Shown: one piece after another, positions 57,401 through 62,150 of the stretch | Position numbering within the stretch: position 1 is the first letter of the stretch | How the letters are laid out: the number at the start of each line of letters is the position of its first letter | NCBI GenBank assembly: GCA_950097015.1 | Contig: CATNEN010000003.1 | Coordinates: forward strand, 5,441,501-5,505,500 | Direction: 5' to 3' | Source of the DNA: Macrostomum hystrix | Lineage: Eukaryota > Platyhelminthes > Macrostomidae | Length of the DNA stretch: 64,000 bases | The notes under the pieces: generated by a model | What the model saw: only the letters and a program-made list of their open reading frames with translations | What the model was told of the DNA's origin: nothing | Databases searched by the model: none | Program-made: the position numbers and the translations under genes

Positions 57401-60232
57401 TCCCTCCCTCTCATTCTCTCCCTCCCTCTCATTCTCTCCCTCTCTCTCATTCTCTCCCTCCCTCTCATTCTCTCCCTCCCTCCCTCTCATTCTCTCCCTC
57501 CCTCTCATTCTCTCCCTCCCTCTCATTCTCTCCCTCCCTCTCATTCTCTCCCTCCCTCTCATTCTCTCCCTCTCTCTCATTCTCTCCCTCCCTCTCATTC
57601 TCTCCCTCCCTCTCATTCTCTCCCTCCCTCTCATTCTCTCCCTCTCTCTCATTCTCTCCCTCCCTCTCATTCTCTCCCTCCCTCCCTCTCATTCTCTCCC
57701 TCCCTCTCATTCTCTCCCTCCCTCTCATTCTCTCCCTCCCTCCCTCTCATTCTCTCCCTCCCTCTCATTCTCTCCCTCCCTCTCATTCTCTCCCTCCCTC
57801 TCATTCTCTCCCTCCCTCTCATTCTCTCCCTCCCTCTCATTCTCTCCCTCCCTCTCATTCTCTTACACCTTGAATTTTACCTGATTAGTTACTGAATTCT
57901 CAAATTTTTTATTCTCAAGTTTAAAATCGGGGCACTATACATTTTCTTGTCTGGCGTTCTCTAGCCCGAATATTTATTGCACCTTGGGTGAGAAAATAAA
58001 CACCCCACTACTCAATAAACACCTTGAACATTGCTAAGCTTAGTGGAATTACTCAAAGAGAATATCGCATAGAGAGAAGATATTTATTTGGAGGCAGCTG
58101 GACAATCTCAACCTCATCACTCCAAAATTGCGAACCCGTGTATGATGAAGGGGATAAGAGTGGGCCTCTACGAAAAAAAATCCCTAACTCCCCAAATGGG
58201 ATCTGCAGGTGAGCACACGTTATAGAGGCTTTGAAGGCAATGGTTAATTATTATTTGGCTCTGCAAGGCACAAAGAACAGGTACTGCACAGTGGGAAGCA
58301 CAGAGTTTCAGTTGAGAACACGCACAATGCTACAACCATTTTTGCTTAAAATCGCTACATTTCACAACAAGTCACACTAAAACTGCACCCAATCAGATAA
58401 TCAATTATTGATATCTCTTCCGCTCGCAAAGCCAGACATTGCTTCTCAGATCGACAAAATTCTAAAAATAGAATATCTATAGCCTCACCTGCACTCCTCA
58501 ATCAGGTGCCAAATCTGGAGCAGTTTCGGATGTCGAAACCGTTCCATGTAGCGAATCTCTCGGCGAAGAATCTCCGACACGGTCTCACGGCGCTTCGGCT
58601 TGTGCAGCTTCTCTGCTGATTTCTTGTCGAACACAAACACTGAACACTCCTGCAGCAGAGGGTTGGAGGTGAAGTTCGGGGGTTCGATTCCCGATTCCAC
58701 TTGGTTTCCTTTAGCTAAATATCCTTGATCCTGCATTGCTTTAATTCTACCAGCTGGTAAACGGGCATCGGGAGGATAAGTGGCAGAGCGGTCTATCGTG
58801 TTTGCCTCTCGCACCAAGGTCCCTGAGCTCGATTCCTCGGCGAGGCCACATTCATTTGGGGCGCAGCCGCGGAGAGAAGGCTTGGGGGCTTGTCGTGCAA
58901 TTTACGCTCTTGAGGGCCAGCCTCCAAGGCACAGTGCTAGTGTACACTGCCTGACGATGAGAAAGTCAGGGCAGATGTACACACCTGTGTGAGCATGTGC
59001 CTACGAGGCAGTGAAATGAGCAGAATAACCCTCAAGACCTCAAGCTAACCATTAGTTATCGAGCAAGCTTTATTTTCTCGATTGTATCACTAATTCAGAT
59101 TTTTTTCACTAAATGAAGCCTCCTTTTCACAAGTCATAAATAATTATTAATTAGTTTCGTCGTTAGAAAAAGTACATAGTAATAGAATTGTTGTATCCAT
59201 GCAAAGTAAGTTGATTTCATCTTTGTGATACGTTTCAATAGTTTTTATACCCTCTAAAAATGTTTCTTGTCTGGTCTAGGGTCTGAGAACGTGAGAATTC
59301 TGCTTCCTTCCTGTGAGTCGTCTGATTCAATTTTCTTCCTTCGTGTTGCTAGGCAAATTTTAATTATCTTCTGCCCTTTATAGGTCCCCTGGCCTTGTAC
59401 AATGCCTAGTGTTTTTGTCCATTATTTTTTGTGTTTCGCTAAATTTATACAACTTTTTCTTGTTTTACCTTCCTTAGAGTTAGAAAGCTTTTTTATCAAA
59501 CTTCTGTAGCCCTGTTTCACCTTATACTGTTTATCTCACCCTGTCTATCTCTACCCGTCTATCTCACCCTGTCTATCTCACCCTGTCTATCTCACCCCGT
59601 GTATCTCACCCCGTCTATCTCACCCTGTCTATCTCACCCTGTCTATTTCAAGCTGTCTATTTCAACCTGTCTATCTCACCCTGTCTATCTCACCCCGTGT
59701 ATCTCACCCCGTCTATCTCACCCTGTCTATCTCACCCTGTCTATCTCACCCTGTCTATTTCAAGCAGACTATCTCACCCTGTCTATCTCACCCTGTCTAT
59801 TTCAACCTGTCTATCTCACCCGTCTATCTCACCCTGTGTCTGTCTCACTCTGTTTATCTCACCCGTCTATCTCACCCTGTGTCTGTCTCACTCTGTTTAT
59901 CTCATCTATTCCATCCATCCCTCTCTATCTTACCCTAAATTTCTCATCCTATCCATCTCAATCTGTCTAGCTCATAATATCCTGAAGTTCCACATTCCCC
60001 CCAAGTTGCCATGGCAACGCAATCGTACAACAAGGTCGCCAACCTTGCCGTCTTCAGTCCTGACTGCGTCATAGATCTTCCAGACCAATGCCTGGCCAGC
60101 GCTGCCAGTCTGTCTGCGCAATTGAAAATGCCGCATCGTAAGGCTGCCGAAGCCGGGGCCCATGCCGCCGCTAGTGTCTATGGCCAAAGCCGCTGAGGCT
60201 GCAACGGCTGCCGATCCACTGCTGCTTCGCAT
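25332..60232 (-). CDS. SCYL2: SCYL2-like pseudokinase (SCY1-like), 20 exons over 35 kb
   Basis: The gene model joins twenty exons, numbered from 60232 downwards and listed separately. The joined length is 3384 bases (about 1127 aa; vertebrate SCYL2 is about 930). All junction phases agree, although the donor of exon 6 is ambiguous. Domain order follows the family: a degenerate kinase domain (about 30-320), HEAT-like helical repeats (about 320-620), and a Ser/Pro-rich disordered tail. The kinase domain lacks key residues: the catalytic HRD is HGN (182-184) and DFG is LGF (203-205), while VFDKK keeps a lysine at the ATP position. Vertebrate SCYL2 (CVAK104) binds clathrin and AP-2 and promotes trafficking from endosomes and the trans-Golgi; the same role is inferred here. 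The tail is longer than usual and holds poly-Gly and His/Gln tracts. The larger introns carry mostly unrelated tandem repeats, and intron 15 contains a prohormone gene on the other strand. Confidence 0.88.
26111..26226 (+). other. Imperfect hairpin with hammerhead-ribozyme-like core motifs
   Basis: The ends CACACTAAGAGTGG and CCACTTTTAGTGTG are inverted repeats about 116 bases apart. In the loop region, CTGACGA (26155-26161) is followed by a GGC/GCC stem, GAAA (26076+100, that is 26176-26179), a CCG/CGG stem with loop GTCT, and GTC at 26189-26191. This is the order of a type I hammerhead. However, an A-A mismatch sits under stem II and three extra bases separate stem I from CTGACGA, so activity is doubtful. 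Confidence 0.3.
26385..26665 (+). mobile_element. tRNA-derived SINE, family A, with a short deletion in the head
   Basis: Starts GGTTGTAGCCTATGTAGGGC, lacking about 20 bases between the A and B boxes. It keeps GGAGGTTCGATTCCTGACTC, the shared body, and an ATT-rich tail. Confidence 0.8.
27380..27515. repeat. 18-bp minisatellite next to exon 19 donor (about 7 copies)
   Basis: The unit is GACACAGTTCACCTGTTA, identical to the large array at 44225-45655 in a different intron. The last unit abuts the splice donor of exon 19. Confidence 0.92.
27517..27582 (-). CDS. SCYL2: SCYL2-like exon 19
   Basis: 22 codons, ERAIEETSPSRRSSFNALSD and TV, between acceptor TTGTTCAG and donor GTG|GTGAGT, phase 0 on both sides. 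It is Ser/Arg-rich, as expected for a disordered tail. Confidence 0.7.
27755..29235. repeat. 35-bp minisatellite, about 42 copies, in intron 18
   Basis: The unit starts GAGGCACCTCAATGATGTTC and continues through AGTTTGTGTACCATA. Variable positions (CTCAAT/CTGAAT, GTTCAG/GTGCAG/GTACAG, CATAGAG/CATTGAG/CACAGAG) form runs of like units. Translations containing repeated YTNCTS are artefacts. Confidence 0.96.
29236..29812. other. Intron 18, unremarkable part
   Basis: AT-rich single-copy sequence. No exon or repeat is recognised. Confidence 0.4.
29813..30112 (+). mobile_element. tRNA-derived SINE, family A, full length
   Basis: GTTGTAGCCTAGTGGTTTGA and GGGGGTTCGATTCCCGGCTC mark the A and B boxes. 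The complete body with CAGTCCATGGACTGATCAGC and an AATAATTATT tail follows. Confidence 0.85.
30220..30503 (+). mobile_element. Family B tRNA-derived SINE, 5'-truncated
   Basis: Begins inside the head at CCTCTCGCACCAAGGTCCCT, with a small deletion after GACGAGGC. It runs to GCCCTCCTGCAATTATTA with an (ATT)n tail. A further tRNA-like inverted fragment (B box GAATCGAACCTC, end CTACAACCTT) follows at 30525-30590. Confidence 0.78.
30636..30890 (-). CDS. SCYL2: SCYL2-like exon 18
   Basis: 85 codons, phase 0 at both ends (acceptor GTTTACAG|GAG, donor ACG|GTGAGG). It begins EDANRSFTLSLPTALQSARR and ends RRPSGQNPLT. It is rich in Ser, Ala and Pro and markedly GC-richer than the intron. Confidence 0.75.
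30891..31796. other. Intron 17
   Basis: Nothing recognised. The open frames at 31434-31742 (plus strand) and its reverse are intronic and lack motifs. Confidence 0.4.
31797..32222 (-). CDS. SCYL2: SCYL2-like exon 17 with His/Gln-rich tract
   Basis: 142 codons, phase 0 (acceptor GATTTCTAG|TCT, donor TTTGAT|GTAGGA). It has a Pro/Ser/Thr-rich first half (KGPTPHSTGNTLAPPTSG), then H5, a Q10 run and HHHFHFP encoded by a CAG/CAT microsatellite at 31871-31920. The donor is inferred from phase. The ORF itself runs on to 31632. Confidence 0.65.
32223..33691. other. Intron 16, unremarkable part
   Basis: About 1.5 kb of AT-rich, single-copy sequence. It is one of the few long SCYL2-like intron segments with no tandem array. 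Confidence 0.45.
33692..34052 (+). mobile_element. Family B tRNA-derived SINE, full length
   Basis: GGTCAGTGGCAGAGCGGTTA, GAGCTCGATTC, the GGCCACATTCATTTGGGGCG body, CACTGCCTGACGATGAGAAA and the CCCGCAGCCCTCCTGCAA 3' end with an (ATT)n tail are all present. Confidence 0.87.
34184..34305 (-). CDS. SCYL2: SCYL2-like exon 16
   Basis: 122 bases entering in phase 1 and leaving in phase 0 (acceptor CTCAGCAG|GTACGA, donor TCAGCT|GTGAGT). It reads TSESNIRRISKTGSSPSFNL and on, a Ser/Arg-rich linker. Phase agrees with exon 15. Confidence 0.7.
34306..35046 (+). promoter_or_regulatory. Intron 15 sequence upstream of the prohormone gene
   Basis: No clear TATA box. TACATATTTTGCAAAT (near 34914) contains an octamer-like ATTTGCAAA in inverse. 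AAGCTAG ends one base before the ATG and could serve as an acceptor for a cis- or trans-spliced leader. Confidence 0.25.
35047..35679 (+). CDS. Secreted prohormone with 14 identical nonapeptides
   Basis: 210 aa. Residues 1-24 are a signal peptide (hydrophobic core AVALVVACAI, cleavage near LARA). Residues 25-40 form a short acidic spacer ending DDKR. Fourteen identical 12-residue units follow, FVQPGTYDW plus the basic cleavage site KKR, and the chain ends LV, apparently the start of a fifteenth unit cut by TAA. Proprotein convertase and carboxypeptidase processing would release 14 copies of FVQPGTYDW with a free C-terminal Trp. No Gly precedes the basic site, so no amidation is expected. Units are identical at the DNA level, except AAA for AAG in units 4 and 14. 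This architecture is that of neuropeptide precursors, though a repetitive gland peptide is possible. I recognise no known peptide family. The gene is a single exon with AATAAA at 35795, inside intron 15 of the SCYL2-like gene on the opposite strand. Confidence 0.88.
   Translation: MRLETAVALVVACAICHQVGLARAADAKAISEVEKSDDKRFVQPGTYDWKKRFVQPGTYDWKKRFVQPGTYDWKKRFVQPGTYDWKKRFVQPGTYDWKKRFVQPGTYDWKKRFVQPGTYDWKKRFVQPGTYDWKKRFVQPGTYDWKKRFVQPGTYDWKKRFVQPGTYDWKKRFVQPGTYDWKKRFVQPGTYDWKKRFVQPGTYDWKKRLV
35167..35670 (+). repeat. 36-bp coding tandem repeat of the prohormone, 14 units
   Basis: Each unit starts TTTGTACAGCCCGGAACCTA. The near-perfect DNA identity, including silent sites, points to very recent expansion or ongoing homogenisation. 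Confidence 0.97.
35795..35800 (+). terminator. Poly(A) signal AATAAA of the prohormone gene
   Basis: Canonical hexamer 116 bases after the stop, consistent with a short independent transcript. Confidence 0.7.
35801..37730. other. Intron 15, rest; includes a CTG microsatellite
   Basis: A CTG/CTA/TTG trinucleotide run lies at 36391-36470. The rest is AT-rich, single copy, without coding signal. Confidence 0.5.
37731..38025 (-). mobile_element. tRNA-derived SINE, family A, diverged
   Basis: The inverse copy contains TTACACCTGCCCCTATAGGG, CCGCAGCTATTGCGCGGCGC, the CCATGGACT motif and GGAATCGAACCCCCGACGTT (B box). It has several small insertions. Confidence 0.8.
38168..38416 (-). CDS. SCYL2: SCYL2-like exon 15
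   Basis: 249 bases (acceptor CTACTCAG|AC, donor TTCTG|GTTAAT), entering and leaving in phase 1. It reads DLSSVPPNKRVEAISRLLEA and then a Ser/Arg-rich stretch with RRMSLTRQTSYDS and RRTSHGS, possible basophilic phosphorylation sites. The upstream AG is preferred over CCAG ten bases later because only it keeps phase. Confidence 0.78.
38515..38650 (+). mobile_element. Degenerate family B SINE fragment
   Basis: GAGTTCGAATCCC, CACATTCATTTGGCCGCA and GAGGCTTGGGGGCTTGTCGT are recognisable. The head and 3' body are lost. Confidence 0.5.
38651..39180. other. Intron 14, unremarkable part
   Basis: AT-rich single-copy sequence. Confidence 0.35.
39183..39890 (-). pseudogene. Broken non-LTR retrotransposon fragment, RNase H domain
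   Basis: The minus-strand frame reads YTDGSLKDGLAGFGVCI, then QNEILAISSCAAEL, IHSDSQAALQAL and LSWIPGHAGFPAGNELANTL. These are the catalytic Asp, Glu, Asp and the His-containing loop of retroelement RNase H as found in I/Jockey/R1-type ORF2. A TGA interrupts the frame just before YTDGS where Trp is usual, and neither reverse transcriptase nor a 3' end is present. It is an old insertion in intron 14, in the same sense as the host gene. The plus-strand frame at 39199-39612 is its shadow. Confidence 0.8.
40203..40444 (-). CDS. SCYL2: SCYL2-like exon 14 with poly-Gly
   Basis: 242 bases (acceptor CTTCCGCAG|C, donor AGTCCAG|GTAAGC), entering in phase 2 and leaving in phase 1. It reads SGTRPPLITMQQPSVDQEFS, then a CCC-GGGGGGGGG tract, acidic EDEDEKF and basic QRKEKLKKLNEV. 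The last segment resembles the KQKLAKE-type helix that precedes the SCYL2 tail. Confidence 0.82.
40500..41290. repeat. 22-bp minisatellite filling intron 13, two subfamilies
   Basis: From 40525 to about 40825 the unit is ACTGAGGGTAAATGAGGTAG plus AC. From about 40826 to 41290 it is ACTGAGGATAGAAGGGGTAG plus AG. Both are 22 bp and change over once. About 790 of the 870 bases of the intron are repeat; the array stops 25 bases from the donor and about 55 bases from the acceptor. Confidence 0.95.
41315..41540 (-). CDS. SCYL2: SCYL2-like exon 13, HEAT-like region
   Basis: 226 bases (acceptor TTTCTGCAG|AC, donor ACCGG|GTGCGT). It contains IYKRMLSDKRFGLTFNLIAT and RVLPHLIPYTVNPNL, clearly matching the SCYL2 segment with the order K-x-G-x-T...A-x-x-VLPHLIP. 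It enters in phase 1 and leaves in phase 2. Confidence 0.9.
41541..42324. other. Intron 12
   Basis: AT-rich. GGACCACTAGAAGAAGAAGG near 41797 is matched by its inverse near 42023 (CCTTCTTCTTCTAGTGGTCC), a pair of 20-bp inverted repeats about 245 bp apart. This may be another small MITE. Confidence 0.4.
41796..42043. mobile_element. Possible small inverted-repeat element in intron 12
   Basis: The ends (AAGGACCACTAGAAGAAG and its near-exact inverse) bound about 245 bp of AT-rich sequence. No clear target duplication was identified, so this is only a candidate MITE. Confidence 0.35.
42325..42451 (-). CDS. SCYL2: SCYL2-like exon 12
   Basis: 127 bases (acceptor AGATGCAG|GTG, donor ATTA|GTGAGT), phase 0 to 1. 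It reads VKALACLNQLIDRLDKMIIL and DEILPFLLEI, matching the SCYL2 HEAT repeat with the DxILPFL motif. Confidence 0.9.
42651..42764 (-). CDS. SCYL2: SCYL2-like exon 11
   Basis: 38 codons (acceptor TTAATATAG|GAG, donor AAT|GTGAGA), phase 0. EAALNAFCVLQEHIDDKTMR and RVILPKAKSAF form a HEAT repeat ending in the LPK motif of the family. Confidence 0.85.
42870..43860. repeat. 25-bp minisatellite, about 39 copies, filling intron 10
   Basis: The unit is close to AAGGAAAGTCGTGGATAACC plus TACCC. It has frequent one- to five-base deletions and G/T variants and is more heterogeneous than its neighbours. It occupies almost the whole intron between exons 10 and 11. A short CCTAATCCTAATCCTAA patch follows at 43909-43930. 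Confidence 0.93.
43955..44077 (-). CDS. SCYL2: SCYL2-like exon 10
   Basis: 41 codons, phase 0 (acceptor ACCTTTCCAG|ACT, donor GGACAG|GTGATT). It reads TNLVLVEHADILVERLAEDE and then LLPLVIATLES, a HEAT helix pair that continues directly into exon 11. Confidence 0.88.
44225..45655. repeat. 18-bp minisatellite, about 78 copies, intron 9
   Basis: The unit is TTCACCTGTTAGACACAG, nearly invariant over long stretches. A few units have an added GGCTG or the truncated CACCTAGTTCACC. It is the same unit as the short array at 27380-27515. Confidence 0.97.
45656..46204. other. Intron 9, single-copy part
   Basis: AT-rich sequence between two arrays. No feature is recognised and no left end of the following hAT-like element could be found. 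Confidence 0.4.
46205..47902. mobile_element. hAT-like element with greatly expanded 16-bp minisatellite
   Basis: About 100 copies of TCTCATCTCTCCCGTG and variants (TTTCGTG, CCGGTG) are followed by the family end segment CAGTCAATGCGGCCCG... and TTTGCCGACCCCTG at 47902. The left terminal repeat CAGGGGTCGGCAAACT is not seen, so this copy is truncated or rearranged on the left. The 559-562-codon frames are array translations. Confidence 0.82.
48075..48254 (-). CDS. SCYL2: SCYL2-like exon 9
   Basis: 60 codons, phase 0 (acceptor TTACTTTCAG|ACA, donor GCTCAG|GTAAAT). It reads TIVYKRVVPLLAENLWLSTE and LSPFVLPCLLRIIM. The PFVLP-x-LL motif is a hallmark of the SCYL2 HEAT region. Confidence 0.92.
48255..48908. 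other. Intron 8, single-copy part
   Basis: AT-rich. The 90-codon frame at 48426-48698 is low-complexity Ile/Lys/Leu without motifs. Confidence 0.35.
48909..49652. repeat. 16-bp minisatellite, about 46 copies, intron 8
   Basis: The unit is GACAGAATGACTAGCT, with rare GAGAG, GCGGA and AATAACT variants. It is private to this intron. Confidence 0.97.
49946..50077 (-). CDS. SCYL2: SCYL2-like exon 8
   Basis: 44 codons, phase 0 (acceptor AAACTGCAG|AAC, donor CCAAAG|GTAATT). It reads NKCFQDLLLLGLEGLVTCEA, then KNLAQKIDFFKMLMTIM. The NLxxKxxFFKxL motif joins the kinase-like domain to the HEAT repeats in SCYL proteins. Confidence 0.9.
50148..50462 (+). mobile_element. Family B tRNA-derived SINE, full length
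   Basis: GTGAGTGGCAGAGTGGTTAA, GAGTTCGATTCCGCGGCGAG, the common body and the TGCCATTGCCCGCAGCCCTC end are present. It sits in intron 7, within 45 bases of the exon 7 donor. Confidence 0.86.
50504..50620 (-). CDS. SCYL2: SCYL2-like exon 7
   Basis: 39 codons, phase 0 (acceptor GAACTCAG|CTG, donor GGAATG|GTAAGC). It contains LLDPVEKMLDRDSRLRPSAD, the C-lobe end where kinases have the conserved R-P-x-A. Confidence 0.9.
50810..51310. repeat. About 20-bp minisatellite, intron 6
   Basis: Units of the type GAGGTGAGATTTTGTCTCAA, with variants GACTCTCGATAT and GTCACACAA. Unit length varies from 19 to 21. Confidence 0.88.
51311..51705. other. Intron 6, single-copy part
   Basis: AT-rich. It holds a perfect 24-bp palindrome of GATGA/CATCA type at 51452-51475. 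Nothing else is seen. Confidence 0.4.
51706..51921 (-). CDS. SCYL2: SCYL2-like exon 6
   Basis: 72 codons if it ends at GAG|GCGAGG (a GC-AG intron), or 69 if it ends at AGA|GTTGAA (51715). Both are phase 0. The acceptor is GTCCCACAG|GAT. It reads LNFMAPELQLQGKASRSCDM and FSLGLVIHAV, equivalent to the kinase APE and DxWSLG segments. Confidence 0.85.
52085..53885. repeat. 11-bp based minisatellite with about 426-bp higher-order repeat, intron 5
   Basis: The basic unit is CCTGAATCTAG, with longer CTCAA and TATAG variants (11-13 bp). The block from about 52119 recurs almost unchanged from about 52545, and part recurs again after 52970. It fills intron 5 up to the exon 5 donor. Confidence 0.94.
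53891..54031 (-). CDS. SCYL2: SCYL2-like exon 5, degenerate catalytic loop
   Basis: 47 codons, phase 0 (acceptor ATTTCCAG|CTA, donor ATTCAT|GTGAGA). It reads LNEALKYLHNTQKVLHGNVS and SIIVTKRRCWKLAGLGF. HGN replaces HRD and LGF replaces DFG, so catalysis is not expected. Confidence 0.92.
54106..54147 (-). CDS. SCYL2: SCYL2-like exon 4 (14-codon microexon)
   Basis: EAFTDLELKHGIFQ between acceptor TTGCAG and donor CAG|GTGAGT, phase 0. It matches the segment before the catalytic loop (V-E-x-K-x-G-x-x-Q) and is confirmed by phase on both sides. Confidence 0.88.
54357..54443. repeat. 12-bp tandem repeat, 7 copies, intron 3
   Basis: GATCCTGTCAAA units, one with GTCAATAAT. A fragment of SINE A (GTTCAGTCCATGGACTG) lies just before it at 54322-54340. 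Confidence 0.85.
54821..54911 (+). mobile_element. Family B SINE fragment
   Basis: GGCTTGTCGTGCACTGTACA through CACTGCCTGACGATGAGATA. Only the middle of the element remains. Confidence 0.7.
54925..55168 (-). mobile_element. Family B SINE, inverted, internally deleted
   Basis: On the minus strand it reads GCCTCTCGCACCAAGGTCCC, the GCGGCGAGGCCGCATTCATT body, then from GGCTTGTCGTG directly to AAGTCAGGGCAGATGTACAC. With the fragment at 54821 it makes an inverted pair. Confidence 0.8.
55225..55330 (-). CDS. SCYL2: SCYL2-like exon 3
   Basis: 106 bases (acceptor ACATTTCAG|C, donor TTAAAG|GTGCAA), phase 2 to 0. It reads DTISFATEPVWGSLANFFAC. ATEPV-x-x-SLAN is a signature of SCY1-like N-lobes. Confidence 0.92.
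55430..56262. repeat. Pentanucleotide AGAAT array, intron 2
   Basis: Almost pure (AATAG)n with scattered variants over 830 bases. The last third has a repeated block, AATGGAATAGACTGGAATAG, about every 60-70 bases. Long Ile/Phe/Tyr/Ser frames are artefacts. Confidence 0.96.
56263..56950. other. Intron 2, single-copy part
   Basis: No exon or repeat is recognised. Confidence 0.4.
56955..57865. repeat. 18-bp (with 22-bp variants) pyrimidine minisatellite, intron 2
   Basis: The unit is CATTCTCTCCCTCCCTCT. Units with one extra CCCT make 22 bp. About 50 copies; strong strand asymmetry (C and T on the plus strand). Confidence 0.95.
57866..58488. other. Intron 2, single-copy part near exon 2
   Basis: AT-rich, nothing recognised. 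The short frame at 58024-58212 has no motif. Confidence 0.35.
58489..58649 (-). CDS. SCYL2: SCYL2-like exon 2
   Basis: 161 bases (acceptor TGCTGCAG|GAG, donor TGCAG|GTGAGG), phase 0 to 2. It reads ECSVFVFDKKSAEKLHKPKR and RHPKLLQIWHLIEEC. The VFVFDKK and RHP motifs are diagnostic of the SCYL2 N-lobe. Confidence 0.95.
58668..58772 (+). mobile_element. Family A SINE fragment
   Basis: GGGGGTTCGATTCCCGATTC and a decayed body (TTTAGCTAAATATCC, CTGCATTGCTTTAATT). It lies 19 bases from the exon 2 acceptor. Confidence 0.6.
58774..59020 (+). mobile_element. Family B tRNA-derived SINE
   Basis: AAGTGGCAGAGCGGTCTATC, GAGCTCGATTCC, the full body and CACACCTGTGTGAGCATGTG. The 3' end is truncated. It follows the family A fragment directly. 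Confidence 0.84.
59021..59520. other. Intron 1, single-copy part
   Basis: AT-rich, no feature. Confidence 0.35.
59520..59970. repeat. 14-bp minisatellite, intron 1
   Basis: The unit is CTATCTCACCCTGT, with TTTCAA and GTCTGTCTC variants, about 30 copies. Confidence 0.93.
60044..60232 (-). CDS. SCYL2: SCYL2-like exon 1 with start codon
   Basis: 63 codons from ATG at 60230-60232 to donor GGCAAG|GTTGGC, phase 0. An Ala/Ser/Gly-rich leader is followed by RHFQLRRQTGSAGQALVWKI, the degenerate glycine loop of SCYL2 (normally R-x-Y-x-V...G-x-x-W-K-I-F/Y). It is the first Met of the frame; the bases upstream are extremely AT-rich. A non-coding 5' exon is possible. Confidence 0.85.
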
Positions 60233-60625
60233 AGTTATTATTATTTTATATTTTTAAATCTCCGAGATTTTTCCAATCAATAAACTGATCTGGTAGCGAT
60301 CTAGAGAAGAGAGGCGACTGCTTTTATGCTGCAATATCTGCAAGAGTCCATCACTGTTCCCCATGTCAGTTCTCATTGGTTGGTGGGGGAGAAAACGGGA
60401 GGACGAAGTATTTTGCTGGCTGATTAGTAAAATGAGGAGTGTCAAAAAATCTTCTGCGGGTAGGTTGAAGAGAAACAGGTTACTTAAGAAACGAAAGAAG
60501 ATGTGTTATTGCACGGGGAGCTGTTCAGGTCGGGGAGAGGGGATACAAATGGGTTGACGCAAGATACAGTATAGGGAGGCATTGACGCAGAAAGACGCAG
60601 TGAGTTTGGTTGGCCCGACAGACAT
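60233..60625. promoter_or_regulatory. Upstream region of the SCYL2-like gene
   Basis: Directly before the ATG (minus strand) lies TTTAAAAATATAAAATAATA, AT-rich and TATA-like but too close to the start to be a normal TATA box for a leader of usual length. No other core element is identified. Confidence 0.25.
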
Positions 60626-60629
60626 TGAT

Positions 60630-61690
60630 TAATAGATGGAGATTGACAGAGATAGATTGACAGGGTTAGATTGACAGGGATAGATTGACAGGGTTAGATT
60701 GACAGGGATAGATTGACAGGGATTGATTGACTGTGATATATTGACAGGGTTAGATTGACAGGGATAGTTTGAAAGGGATATATTGACAGGGATAGATTGA
60801 TAGTGATAGATTGACAGTGATAGATATATTGACAGTGATAGATTGACAGGGATATATTGACAGGGATATATTGACAAGGTAAGATTGACTGTGATATATT
60901 GACAGGGATTTGCAGGGATAGATTGACAGGGTTAGATTGACAGGGTTAGATTGACAGTGATAGATTGACAGGGATAGATTGACAGTGATAGATTGACAGG
61001 GATAGATTGACAGGGATTGATTGACTGTGATATATTGACAGGGTTAGATTGACAGGGATAGTTTGAAAGGGATATATTGACAGGGATAGATTGATAGTGA
61101 TAGATTGACAGTGATAGATTGACAGTGATAAATTGACAGGGATATATTGACAGTGATAGATTGACAGGGATATATTGACAGGGATATATTGACAGTGATA
61201 GATTGACAGGGATATATTGACAGGGATATATTGACAAGGTAAGATTGACTGTGATATATTGACAGGGTTAGATTGACAGTGATAGATTGACAGGGTTAGA
61301 TTGACAGGGATAGTTTGAAAGGGATATATTGACAGGGATCGATTGATAGTGATAGATTGACAGCGATAGATTGACAGTGACAGGTTGGCAGGGTTAGATT
61401 GACAGTGATAGGTTGGCAGGGTTAGATTGACAGTGATAGGTTGGCAGGGTTAGATTGACAGGGATAGTTTGAAAGGGATATATTGACAGGGATAGATTGA
61501 CAGTGTTAGATTGACAGGGATAGATTGACAGTGAGAGATTGACAGGGTTAGATTGACAGGGTTAGATTGACAGGGATAGATTGACAGGGATAGATTGACA
61601 GTGATAGATTGACAGTGAGTAATTGACAGTGATAGATTGACAGTGAGTGATTGACAGTGATAGATTGACAGGGATGGATTGACAGGAATC
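60630..61690. repeat. 14-bp minisatellite with larger repeated blocks
   Basis: The unit is TAGATTGACAGGGA, with ATATATTGACAGTG and TTAGATTGACAGGG variants, about 74 copies. The block containing GATAGTTTGAAAGGGATA recurs near 60767, 61048, 61310 and 61460. Confidence 0.94.
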
Positions 61691-62150
61691 TAGCCTAAAA
61701 AGGCCTACAAAAAAGAAGTTTCATTGAGTTAAAATCGTCTGTCGACCCATTCTGTCTATCAACAACTGATTACTGCTTATTGCTGAAGCCCCTGAACAGT
61801 TTGACAATGAGACTGGCTAGCTGTATCCAGTCATTTTCATGTCTGCAAATTTGTGTTCATCCATGTACTTTTATTATTAGTCCAACTCTGCATTAGATGA
61901 GATGCATGAGAGGTAAGTGTTAATGGGGTTCATAACGCGAGCTTTTAACCGATCGTCCATGACTGTCATTTGCGAGTCAAGCTATTTTTCCAAAAGCTTG
62001 TACTTTTTTATTTTTTAGAATACTTAACTTTTACCCTGTGTTTCATGTGTACTTTCTTCGGCTTTGTTTGTGCTTTTGATTGGCCAATAATTTTCTACAG
62101 TTGCGATGAACGTTCCGACAAAAGCTTCGCGAAAAAGTGAGTGGCTGGAG
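61691..62150. other. No recognisable feature
   Basis: Single-copy sequence between arrays. Confidence 0.35.

Noticed and set aside
56926-57873. 315-codon LPPSHS frame and reverse EREGEN frames
   Set aside because: 18-bp pyrimidine/purine minisatellite inside an intron.
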